NCBI RefSeq assembly: GCF_023554995.1
Contig: NZ_JAMJPK010000002.1
Location: 1-64,000 of the forward strand
Direction: 5' to 3'
Origin: Halomonas gemina
Lineage (GTDB): Bacteria > Pseudomonadota > Gammaproteobacteria > Pseudomonadales > Halomonadaceae
Length of the DNA: 64,000 bases
A model generated the notes under the pieces. The model was not told where the DNA came from, did no database searches, and saw nothing but the letters and a program-made list of their open reading frames with translations. Below are positions 32,159-40,090 of this stretch, piece by piece; within the stretch, counting starts at the first letter, position 1; each line of letters starts with the position of its first letter. The position numbers were made by a program, and so were the translations under genes.

Positions 32159-33061
32159 ATGCAAACCACCATGGATGCGGGTGCGCTGGTTGACGCCTTC
32201 CTCGACGGCCTGTGGCTGGAGCGGGGCGCGAGCGACAATACCCTGGCCGCCTATCGCCACGACCTGAGCGCCTGGCAGGCGTGTCTCGCGCGCGTCGACC
32301 AGCGGCTGTTGGCCCCGGCCGGCGGGGTGCTGCCGGCCTGGCTCGACGAGCGACGCGAGGCCGGCTACAGCCTGCGCAGCAACGCCCGGCTGCTCTCCAG
32401 CCTGCGCGGCTTCTACCGCTGGGCGTTGGCAGAAGGGCTCGTCGACCACGACCCGCTGGCCGAGGTGCGCCTGCCCCGGGTGCGCCCCTCGCTCCCCGAT
32501 ACCCTTGAGGAGGCCGAGGTGGAGCGCCTGCTCGCGGCCCCGGATCTCGCCACCGACCTGGGGCTGCGGGACCGGGCGATGCTCGAGGTCCTCTACGGGG
32601 CCGGGTTGCGGGTCAGCGAACTGGTCGGGCTGACCACCGATGCGGTCAACCTGCGCCAGGGCGTGGTTCGGGTACGGGGCAAGGGCGACAAGGACCGCCT
32701 GGTGCCGCTGGGCGAGGAGGCCGTGGCGTGGCTGTCGCGTTACCTGCGCGGTGCCCGGGGTGCGCTGATGGTCGATATCACCCGGCCGGCGCTGTTTCCC
32801 GGCCGCGGCGATCGTTGCCTGACGCGCCAGGCCTTCTGGCACCGCATCAAGGCCCATGCGCGTGCCGCGGGCATCGACCGGCCGCTGTCGCCACACACCC
32901 TGCGCCACGCCTTCGCCACCCATCTGTTGAATCATGGGGCCAACCTGCGTGTCGTACAGCTGCTGCTCGGTCACAGCGACCTCTCGACCACGCAGATCTA
33001 CACCCATGTGGCGCAGGTGCGATTGGAAGCCCTGCATGCCGACCATCATCCTCGAGGCTGA
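32159..33061 (+). CDS. xerD: Site-specific tyrosine recombinase XerD
   Basis: A 300-residue tyrosine recombinase. The catalytic set is complete: Arg151 (GLRVSE), Lys175, His246 and Arg249 (HTLRHAFATHLL), His272 (LLGHSDLSTTQIYTH) and the nucleophile Tyr281. With XerC it resolves chromosome dimers at dif during division. Assignment to XerD rather than XerC rests on the downstream dsbC and recJ, as in E. coli. GGGAG lies 4 bases before the ATG. Confidence 0.94.
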   Translation: MQTTMDAGALVDAFLDGLWLERGASDNTLAAYRHDLSAWQACLARVDQRLLAPAGGVLPAWLDERREAGYSLRSNARLLSSLRGFYRWALAEGLVDHDPLAEVRLPRVRPSLPDTLEEAEVERLLAAPDLATDLGLRDRAMLEVLYGAGLRVSELVGLTTDAVNLRQGVVRVRGKGDKDRLVPLGEEAVAWLSRYLRGARGALMVDITRPALFPGRGDRCLTRQAFWHRIKAHARAAGIDRPLSPHTLRHAFATHLLNHGANLRVVQLLLGHSDLSTTQIYTHVAQVRLEALHADHHPRG

Positions 33062-33064
33062 TTC

Positions 33065-33805
33065 ATGAGACGATCGATCCTTACCCTAGGCGGCGGACTG
33101 CTCGCCGCCTCCCTGGCTCTGCTGCCCGTCGCCCAGGCCGACCCGGCCGAGCAACTGGCCGAGACCCTCACGGTCAACGGCCAGTCCATGCCCGTGGAGC
33201 GCGTGCGCGAGACGCCGCTGGAGGGCTTCTTCGAGGTCCGGCTGGAGAGCGGCGAGACCTTCTACAGCAACGCCGAGGGCAGCCACTTCCTGGTCGGTGA
33301 CCTCTACGAGAACGCCGAGGGCGGCCTGGTCAACCTCACCGAGCAGCGGCGCAACGCCGAGCGCAGCGGGCGTCTTGCCGCGGTGCCGGAGAGCGAGCGG
33401 GTGGTCTTCCGCAGCACCGGCGAGAGCCGCGCCACCCTGATGGTCTTCACCGACACCACCTGCCCCTACTGCCGGCAACTCCACGAGGAGGTGCCGCGCC
33501 TCAACGAGATGGGCATCGAGGTGCATTATCTGGCCTTCCCGCGCAGCGGCCTGGGCTCGCCCGGGGGGCGCGAGCTGCAGCAGGTGTGGTGCGCCGACAA
33601 TCCGGCCGAGGCCATGTCCGCGGCCAAGCGCGAGGAAGGGCTGTCGGGTGCCGCCGACTGCGACAATCCGGTCGAGGAACAGTATCATCTGGGCATGGAG
33701 CTCGGCGTCCAGGGCACGCCGGCCATCGTGCTGCCCGACGGACGCCTGGTGCCCGGCTATGTGCCGGCGGAGCGCCTGGCCGCCATGCTCGGCCTGAACG
33801 AGTGA
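33065..33805 (+). CDS. dsbC: Thiol:disulfide interchange protein DsbC
   Basis: A 246-residue periplasmic disulfide isomerase. A signal peptide ends near AQA (23-25). The N-terminal dimerisation domain (about 26-85) is followed by a thioredoxin fold with CPYC at 133-136 and the cis-Pro loop GTPAIVLPDG; a second Cys pair (WCADN and DCDNP) is structural. It is kept reduced by DsbD. It begins 3 bases after xerD, so the two are one transcript. Confidence 0.95.
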   Translation: MRRSILTLGGGLLAASLALLPVAQADPAEQLAETLTVNGQSMPVERVRETPLEGFFEVRLESGETFYSNAEGSHFLVGDLYENAEGGLVNLTEQRRNAERSGRLAAVPESERVVFRSTGESRATLMVFTDTTCPYCRQLHEEVPRLNEMGIEVHYLAFPRSGLGSPGGRELQQVWCADNPAEAMSAAKREEGLSGAADCDNPVEEQYHLGMELGVQGTPAIVLPDGRLVPGYVPAERLAAMLGLNE

Positions 33806-33893
33806 TGACCGACGTCGATGAACGTCGGCACGGTGGGCCCGGACGACGGGCCCGATCCACGCTGAGACACACGCCAGAACGAGGGGAATGACA

Positions 33894-35210
33894 TTGAAAC
33901 CGGTGAGAGTGGGAATCTGTGGCCTGGGGACCGTCGGTGGCGGAACCTTCAACGTGCTGACACGCAATGCCGACGACATCGCCCGGCGGGCGGGGCGTCC
34001 GATCGTCATCGAGCAGGTCGCCTTCCGCAGCCTCAATCCCGAGTGTGATACCACCGGCATCCGGACCACCTCCGACGTCTTCGAGGTGGCCACCAACCCC
34101 GACATCGACGTGCTGGTCGAGCTGATCGGCGGCTACGACGTGGCCCGCGAACTGGTGCTCACCGCCATCGAGCACGGCAAGCACGTGGTCACCGCCAACA
34201 AGGCGCTGATCGCCGTGCACGGCAACGAGATCTTCCGCGCCGCCCACGAGAAGGGCGTGATCGTGGCCTTCGAGGCCGCGGTGGCCGGCGGCATTCCGGT
34301 GATCAAGTCGCTGCGCGAGGGCCTGGGGGCCAACCGCATCGAGTGGGTGGCCGGTATCATCAACGGCACCGGCAACTACATCCTGACCCACATGCGCGAC
34401 GAGGGGCGTGCCTTCGAGGACGTGCTCGCCGAGGCCCAGGCGCTGGGCTATGCCGAGGCCGACCCGACCTTCGACGTCGAGGGCATCGACGCCGCCCACA
34501 AGCTGACCATCCTCGCCTCCATCGCCTACGGCGTGCCGCTGCAGTTCGACAAGGCCTACACCGAGGGCATCTCGCGCATCACCGCCGATGACGTGGAGCA
34601 GGCGGACAACCTGGGCTACATCATCAAGCACCTGGGTATCTCCAAGCGCACCGAGGCGGGTCTCGAGCTGCGCGTGCACCCGACCCTGATTCCCAAGGAG
34701 CGTCTGCTGGCCAGTGTGCATGGCGTCAAGAACGCCATCGCCATCATGGGCGATGCCGTGGGGCCGACCCTCTACTACGGGGCGGGTGCCGGTGCCGAGC
34801 CCACCGCCTCCGCGGTGGTCGCCGACCTGTTGGACGTGGCCCGCGACATCGCCACCGACCACCACTACCGGGTGCCCTACCTGGCCTTCAGCGGTATCGG
34901 CGAGCAGGAGAGCGACCTGCCGATCATGCCCATGGAGGACATCATCACCGCCTACTACCTGAGGCTGCTGGCGGTGGACCGCCCCGGCGTGCTGGCGCGG
35001 GTGGCGACGATCCTCTCCGAGCAGGGCATCTCGATCGAGGCCTTGATCCAGAAGGAGGCCACCGAGGGCGAGCTGGTGCCGATCATCCTGCTGACCCACC
35101 GCACCCGCGAGAAGCAGATGAACGAGGCGATCCGCCTGATCGAGTCGCTGGCCGACATCGCCGGCCCGGTGACGCGGATCCGCGTCGAGTCGCTGGACGA
35201 GCAGGAGTAA
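33894..35210 (+). CDS. hom: Homoserine dehydrogenase
   Basis: A 438-residue enzyme that reduces aspartate semialdehyde to homoserine. It has the NAD(P) Rossmann motif GICGLGTVGGG, the catalytic region with INGTGNYILT and YAEADPTFDVEGIDAAHK (split here as EADPTFDVEG), and a C-terminal ACT domain (about 350-430) for threonine feedback. The start is likely TTG at 33894 (MKPVRVGICG, as in Pseudomonas) because GAGGGGA ends 6 bases before it; the ATG at 33888 touches that site directly. First gene of hom-thrC. Confidence 0.96.
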   Translation: MKPVRVGICGLGTVGGGTFNVLTRNADDIARRAGRPIVIEQVAFRSLNPECDTTGIRTTSDVFEVATNPDIDVLVELIGGYDVARELVLTAIEHGKHVVTANKALIAVHGNEIFRAAHEKGVIVAFEAAVAGGIPVIKSLREGLGANRIEWVAGIINGTGNYILTHMRDEGRAFEDVLAEAQALGYAEADPTFDVEGIDAAHKLTILASIAYGVPLQFDKAYTEGISRITADDVEQADNLGYIIKHLGISKRTEAGLELRVHPTLIPKERLLASVHGVKNAIAIMGDAVGPTLYYGAGAGAEPTASAVVADLLDVARDIATDHHYRVPYLAFSGIGEQESDLPIMPMEDIITAYYLRLLAVDRPGVLARVATILSEQGISIEALIQKEATEGELVPIILLTHRTREKQMNEAIRLIESLADIAGPVTRIRVESLDEQE

Positions 35211-35213
35211 GCC

Positions 35214-36602
35214 ATGCGCTATATCAGTACCCGCGGGCAGGCGCCCGCGCTCTCCTTCGAGGAGGTCGTGCTCACCGGCATGGCCAGCGACGGCGGCCTC
35301 TATGTGCCGGAGGAGATCCCGCAGCTCTCCCGCGACGATCTCGCGGGCATGGCGGGGCTCTCCTACGCCGAGATCGCCTTCCGGGTGATGAGGCCCTACG
35401 TCAACGGCGAGATCGACGATACGACCTTCCGCGACATCGTCGAGGAGGCTTACGCCACCTTCAGCCACGACGCCGTGGTGCCGCTCAACCAGCTGGATGC
35501 CAACCACTTCCTGCTGGAGCTGTTCCATGGCCCGACGCTGGCCTTCAAGGACGTGGCGCTGCAGCTGCTCGGCCGCATCCTCGACCACTTCCTGCAGAAA
35601 CGCGGCGAGCGGGCCGTCATCATGGGGGCGACCTCCGGCGATACCGGCTCGGCGGCCATCGAGGGGTGCCGCCACTGCGACAACCTCGACATCTTCATCC
35701 TCCACCCCTACCAGCGGGTCTCGGAGGTGCAGCGCCGCCAGATGACCACGGTGTTGGCCGACAACGTCTTCAATGTCGCCATCGAGGGCAACTTCGACGA
35801 CGCCCAGGCGATGGTCAAGGCGAGCTTCGCTGACCAGTCGTTCCTGAACGGTACCCGGCTGGTGGCGGTGAACTCGATCAACTGGGCGCGCATCATGGCC
35901 CAGATCGTCTACTACGTGGCCTCGGCCGTGGCGCTGGGGGACCCCCACCGGGCGGTGAGCTTCTGTGTGCCCTCGGCCAACTTCGGCAACGTCTTCGCCG
36001 GCTACATGGCCAAGCGCATGGGGCTGCCGGTCAAGCAGTTCATCATCGCCACCAACGCCAACGACATCCTGCACCGCACCTTGGCCGACAATGACTTCTC
36101 GAAGCGGGAACTGGTGGCGACCCTGGCGCCCTCCATGGACATCGTGGTGTCGTCCAACTTCGAGCGGTTGCTGTTCGAGGCCTACGAGCGTGACGGGGCC
36201 TCGGTAAAGGCCCTGCTCGAGCGCTTCCAGGCCGAGCCCTCGGCGCTGGCCGAGGCGCCGCTGGCCAGGCTGCGCGAGTCCTTCGCCAGCCACAGCGTGG
36301 ACGATGCCACCATCCTGGAGGTGATCCGCGAGGCGCATCACCGCACCCAGGAGATCCTCGACCCGCACACCGCCACCGGTTACCGTGCCGCCGAACAGGC
36401 GCGTGCCGATGCCACGACGCCGGTGATCACCCTGGCCACGGCCCACCCGGCCAAGTTCGCCGAGGCGGTGGTCAAGGCCGGTTTCCCGGGCGTGCCGCTG
36501 CCGCCGCACATGGATGACCTGCTGGAGCGCGAGGAGCGCTACACCGTGCTACCCGCGGAGCTTTCCGCCGTGCAGCAGTTCGTTGTCGAGAACCGCCGCT
36601 AA
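35214..36602 (+). CDS. thrC: Threonine synthase
   Basis: A 462-residue PLP enzyme that turns O-phosphohomoserine into threonine. The PLP lysine is Lys112 in HGPTLAFKDVALQ; the phosphate-binding GATSGDTGSAA and the SANFGNVFAGY block are typical of class II threonine synthases. It begins 3 bases after the hom stop and is clearly co-transcribed with it. A structured repeat follows the gene. Confidence 0.97.
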   Translation: MRYISTRGQAPALSFEEVVLTGMASDGGLYVPEEIPQLSRDDLAGMAGLSYAEIAFRVMRPYVNGEIDDTTFRDIVEEAYATFSHDAVVPLNQLDANHFLLELFHGPTLAFKDVALQLLGRILDHFLQKRGERAVIMGATSGDTGSAAIEGCRHCDNLDIFILHPYQRVSEVQRRQMTTVLADNVFNVAIEGNFDDAQAMVKASFADQSFLNGTRLVAVNSINWARIMAQIVYYVASAVALGDPHRAVSFCVPSANFGNVFAGYMAKRMGLPVKQFIIATNANDILHRTLADNDFSKRELVATLAPSMDIVVSSNFERLLFEAYERDGASVKALLERFQAEPSALAEAPLARLRESFASHSVDDATILEVIREAHHRTQEILDPHTATGYRAAEQARADATTPVITLATAHPAKFAEAVVKAGFPGVPLPPHMDDLLEREERYTVLPAELSAVQQFVVENRR

Positions 36603-36632
36603 AGCTAGAAGCTATAAGCTGGAAGCGAGAGG

Positions 36633-36752
36633 CAGCGAGGGGCGCCGGGGACAGGCCGAAGAGGAGGTCCTACGCCAGGGATGGCGTCGGTAGCGCCCAG
36701 GGAGGGGTTCACAGCGCCTCCTCGCAGGCCTGTCGCCGGATCAGCCCCGAGC
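36633..36752 (+). repeat. 120-bp structured dispersed repeat, copy A
   Basis: This intergenic block matches 63441-63560 over its full 120 bases with 12 substitutions and no gaps by hand alignment. Conserved pairings include ACGCCA-GGGA-TGGCGT (inner hairpin), GAGGAGG with CCTCCTC, and ACAGGCC with GGCCTGT. Before it, 36602-36626 is a low-complexity run of AAGCT units. It lies between thrC and recJ in the same orientation as both. Confidence 0.85.
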
Positions 36753-36806
36753 GAGCATCTGCCTCCCACCTCTCTTCTTCGTGTCTCTTAATTGCAGGAG
36801 CCGGGC

Positions 36807-38609
36807 TTGGACGCCGTCAGCGACCCCGTCGATCTTCATCAGCGCCTGAGGCCGCAGATCCTGCCGCGGCCCCGCAACGCCGACCTCTACGCCCGCGCCC
36901 AGCGCGAGGGGCTCTCCGAACTCCAGGCCCGGGTGCTGGCCGGACGCCTGGCCGGCTACCCGGGGGAGCTGGCACCACTGGTCTCTCCCAGCCTGCGCCA
37001 CCTGGCCCACCCCGAGAAGCTGGCAGACGCACGGCGTGCGGCCGAGCGCATCGCCCAGGCGGTGGTGGACGGCGAGCATATCGGCATCCTCACCGATTAT
37101 GACGTGGACGGCATCACCTCACACGTGGTGATCCGGCGCACCCTGGTCGAGCTCTTCGGGGTGCCCGAGGCGCGCCTGCACAGCCTGATCGGCCACCGTA
37201 TCCATGATGGCTACGGCATCAGCCTGCCGCTGGTGGAGCGCACCCTGGCGCTCGCGCCGCGCCCGAGCCTGGTGATCACCGCCGATTGCGGCAGCAGTGA
37301 TGAGCCGCGCATCGCCCGGCTCAAGGACGCCGGCATCGAGGTGGTGGTCAGCGACCACCACGCCCTGCCGCTGGAGGGGCCGCCGGCCTCGGCCTACGCC
37401 GTGGTCAATCCCACCCGCGACGACTGCGACTATCCTGACCCGACCATCGCCGGCTGCATGGTGGCCTGGCTGGTCATGTCGCTGACCCGCGGCGTGCTGC
37501 TCGAGTGGGGGGTACTGCCCGCGGCGACGCCCAAGCTCTCACCCTGGCTCTCCTACGTGGCGCTGGGTACGGTGGCCGACTGCGTCTCCCTGGGCGGAAG
37601 CCCCGCCAACCGCGCGGTGGTGACCCACGGCCTGGCGCTGATCAATCGCATGGAAGCCGCCTGCTGGCGTGCCATGGCGGCGCGGCTGGGGGCCGATAGC
37701 GTGCCCTTCGATGCCGAGACCCTGGCCTTCCAGATGGGGCCGCGAATCAACGCCCGATCGCGACTCGACGACCCCTATGCGGCGCTGCACTTCATGCTCG
37801 CCGAGCAGGATCATGTGGCGAGCCGCTATCTCGAGGTGCTGGATCAGGACAACCAGTCGCGCAAGGCGATCGAGGCCGACATGGCCGAGGAGGCCAAGGC
37901 CCTGGCCTTGCCGGCCCTGGCCGCCGACGAGCCCGCCATCGTCGTCTTCCTGGAAGAGGGCCATCCCGGCGTGCAGGGCATCGTCGCCTCGCGGCTGGTG
38001 CAGGCCTTCGGCCGGCCGGCGCTGGTGCTGACGCCGGCGGCGGCCCCCGGGATGCTCACCGGCTCCGGACGCTCTATCGAGGGGCTGCATCTGCGCGACG
38101 CCCTGCAGCGCACCTTCGAACTGGCGCCCGAGGCGCTGCCGCGCTTCGGCGGCCACCGCGGCGCCGCCGGGGTGGGCGTGCCGCGCGAGCACCTGGCGGC
38201 GTTCCGTACGGCCTTCCTGCAGGCGGTGGGCGAGCAGCTGGGGGATACCGAACTCTGCCCGCGGATCTTCACCGACGGCGAGCTGGCGCCCCATCAGCTC
38301 TGCCTCGCCACCCTGGACGAGCTCGAGCGGCTGGGGCCCTATGGCCGCGAGTTCGATGCCCCGCTGTTCCAGGGCGAGTTCCTGGTCGAGGCACTGCGCC
38401 CGGTGGGTGCCGATGGCAGCCACCTGATGCTGGAGCTCTCCGTCGGGGCCACGAGCCTGAAGGCGATCTGGTTCCGGGCCCTGACCCCTGGCGAGATGCC
38501 GGCCTTCGGCGTCGGCGATCGCCTGCGCTGCGCCTTCAAGCTCAACCGCAACCGCTGGCGGGGGCGCGAGAGTCTGCAGCTGATGGTCGAGCACGCCGAG
38601 CCACTATAA
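36807..38609 (+). CDS. recJ: Single-strand-specific exonuclease RecJ
   Basis: A 600-residue DHH-family 5'-3' exonuclease. Motifs include TDYDVDGITS (metal ligands), DCGSSD, SDHH (the DHH motif) and the DHHA1 domain with RFGGHRGAAGVGV; the C-terminal OB fold binds DNA. It acts in RecF-pathway recombination and mismatch repair. The best start is TTG at 36807: AGGAG lies 6 bases upstream, while the in-frame TTG at 36792 precedes that site. Order dsbC-hom-thrC-recJ matches Pseudomonas. Confidence 0.94.
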   Translation: MDAVSDPVDLHQRLRPQILPRPRNADLYARAQREGLSELQARVLAGRLAGYPGELAPLVSPSLRHLAHPEKLADARRAAERIAQAVVDGEHIGILTDYDVDGITSHVVIRRTLVELFGVPEARLHSLIGHRIHDGYGISLPLVERTLALAPRPSLVITADCGSSDEPRIARLKDAGIEVVVSDHHALPLEGPPASAYAVVNPTRDDCDYPDPTIAGCMVAWLVMSLTRGVLLEWGVLPAATPKLSPWLSYVALGTVADCVSLGGSPANRAVVTHGLALINRMEAACWRAMAARLGADSVPFDAETLAFQMGPRINARSRLDDPYAALHFMLAEQDHVASRYLEVLDQDNQSRKAIEADMAEEAKALALPALAADEPAIVVFLEEGHPGVQGIVASRLVQAFGRPALVLTPAAAPGMLTGSGRSIEGLHLRDALQRTFELAPEALPRFGGHRGAAGVGVPREHLAAFRTAFLQAVGEQLGDTELCPRIFTDGELAPHQLCLATLDELERLGPYGREFDAPLFQGEFLVEALRPVGADGSHLMLELSVGATSLKAIWFRALTPGEMPAFGVGDRLRCAFKLNRNRWRGRESLQLMVEHAEPL

Positions 38610-38622
38610 GAAGGAAAGCGAG

Positions 38623-39240
38623 ATGGATCCCCAGGAACTGCCCACCGACCCCCATCGCCCCCATGAGGACGTGATGGCGATGCTGGTCGGCACGCTCTTC
38701 GTCGCCCTCGGCGTCAGCTTCTATACCCAGGCGATGCTGCTCACCGGCAGCACCGCGGGCCTGGCCTTCCTGCTGCAATATGCCACCGGCTGGCGCTTCG
38801 GGATCTGGTTCTTCCTGATCAACCTGCCGTTCTACTGGCTGGCGGTGCGTCGCATGGGCTGGTCGTTCACGCTGCGTACCTTCGTGGCCATCGGCCTGGT
38901 CTCGGTGTTCTCGGAACTCACCGCCGGCTGGATCCGCATCGAGTGGCTGCAGCCGCTCTACGCCGCCCTGATGGGTGGCAGCCTGATCGGCATCGGCATG
39001 CTGGTGCTGTTCCGCCACCGCACGAGCCTCGGCGGCATCAACATCCTGGCGCTCTTCCTGCAGGACCGCTATGGCTGGCGGGCGGGCTACGTCCAGCTGG
39101 GCATCGATGCGCTCATCATGCTGGTTGCCCTGCTGGTGTTGCCGATGGAGCGGGTGGGCCTCTCGGTGCTGGGCGCCGTGGCGCTCAACCTGATCATCGC
39201 GCTGAACCACAAGCCCGGTCGCTATATGGGCGTCAGCTAG
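38623..39240 (+). CDS. YitT-family integral membrane protein
   Basis: A 205-residue protein of the YitT/DUF161 family, with five to six membrane segments and the signature GSTAGLAFLLQY near residue 42 and TSLGGINILALFLQDRYG near 127. Function is unknown. It lies 13 bases after recJ, so the two may be co-transcribed. Its TAG stop is part of the CTAG duplicated at the edge of MITE copy 2, which inserted exactly at the end of the gene. Confidence 0.82.
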   Translation: MDPQELPTDPHRPHEDVMAMLVGTLFVALGVSFYTQAMLLTGSTAGLAFLLQYATGWRFGIWFFLINLPFYWLAVRRMGWSFTLRTFVAIGLVSVFSELTAGWIRIEWLQPLYAALMGGSLIGIGMLVLFRHRTSLGGINILALFLQDRYGWRAGYVQLGIDALIMLVALLVLPMERVGLSVLGAVALNLIIALNHKPGRYMGVS

Positions 39241-39404
39241 GAGCCTGTCGGACTTAACGCTAATCTACTGCGAAATCCGGTTTTTCGGCCAATTTCATTC
39301 GATCTGTTTCGTTAAAGAGCACGCTATTCGCCTCAACAGATCGATGAACTTGTCTCGAAACCCGAATCTCTCGCTACGATTGGTCAAGCCCGACAGGCTC
39401 CTAG
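39237..39404. mobile_element. MITE copy 2, inverted relative to copy 1
   Basis: A 160-bp palindromic element (39241-39400) flanked by CTAG (39237-39240 and 39401-39404), with the same GAGCCTGTCGG/CCGACAGGCTC ends as the copy at 4780. It is the reverse complement of that copy apart from a 3-base difference. It lies between yitT and the convergent VOC gene and could end transcription from both sides by its long hairpin. Confidence 0.88.
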
Positions 39405-39414
39405 GCGTGGTGGC

Positions 39415-39837
39415 TCAATAGTTGGGCCAGACCCCGGGAGTGGCCAGTTCCAGCAGGTGGCCATCGGGGTCTCGGAAATAGATGCTCTCCCCGCCCCGCG
39501 GCCAGTGGGTCCGCCCCTCGATGGCAATGCCGTGGTCCTCGAGCTGGCCTTCCCAGGCCGCGAGCTCACGGGCGGCGATGGCGAAGGCGAGGTGCACCCG
39601 GCCGCTGCCGTCGTGGGGCGGAATGGTGCCCATCTCGTCCGGCAGCACCACCGTCTCCAGCGTCTCGCCATGCAGGAAGAGCAGCAGCACCGACGAGCCC
39701 GCGCCGGCGTCGTAGGCGGTGAAGCGATGGTCGGCGTTGAAGGGGGCGAGCCCCATTACGCCCTCGAAGAAGGTCCGTGCCCGGGTCATGTCCTCGACGT
39801 AGAGCGCGGTCTCCAGCACACCGTTCAACCTGGGCAT
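39415..39837 (-). CDS. VOC-family (glyoxalase/bleomycin-resistance) protein
   Basis: A 140-residue vicinal-oxygen-chelate protein made of two beta-alpha-beta-beta-beta modules: TALYVEDMTRARTFFEGVMGL at the start and YFRDPDGHLLELATPG at the end. Possible metal ligands are His in GRVHLAF and Glu in LLELA. Substrate unknown; relatives range from glyoxalase to antibiotic-binding proteins. The start at 39837 has GGAGG 6 bases upstream. It follows a tiny membrane-protein ORF and may once have been part of the copper operon on this strand. Confidence 0.85.
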   Translation of the reverse strand: MPRLNGVLETALYVEDMTRARTFFEGVMGLAPFNADHRFTAYDAGAGSSVLLLFLHGETLETVVLPDEMGTIPPHDGSGRVHLAFAIAARELAAWEGQLEDHGIAIEGRTHWPRGGESIYFRDPDGHLLELATPGVWPNY

Positions 39838-39880
39838 GGCCACCTCCGCTTCCGGCAATTCCCCTTCAGTCTAGCAATGG

Positions 39881-39958
39881 TCAGCGCCGGCTCCCCCAGA
39901 ACCACCAGGCGATCAGGGCGATCAGGGCCAGGCCGGCGAGATTGACGATCCAGCTCAT
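39881..39958 (-). CDS. Tiny single-pass membrane protein (25 aa)
   Basis: A 25-residue ORF, MSWIVNLAGL to GSRR, with one clean hydrophobic helix, three Trp and a basic C-terminus. It is on the same strand as cueR-copA and VOC. The TnpB element sits between it and copA, so it was probably the next gene of the copper operon before the insertion. Its upstream region has no good ribosome binding site, as expected if the insertion replaced it. Confidence 0.45.
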   Translation of the reverse strand: MSWIVNLAGLALIALIAWWFWGSRR

Positions 39959-40090
39959 CAGTTTTGCGCGAGATACCCCGTACTTTTAGTGCGGGGAGGG
40001 ATAGCGCGTCGTCCGCCAGGACGACCCTTCTCTCGCTGCCTCCTTCTCAGGTGGTTGCTATCTATGCATGTTTATTTATACAGTGTAGGA

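Noticed and set aside
32159-33061. Tyrosine recombinase as a phage or island integrase
   Set aside because: It matches XerD in length and neighbours (dsbC, recJ), and no mobile genes flank it.
39241-39400. MITE as a tRNA-like or riboswitch RNA
   Set aside because: The inverted twin copy with CTAG duplications shows it is a mobile element.
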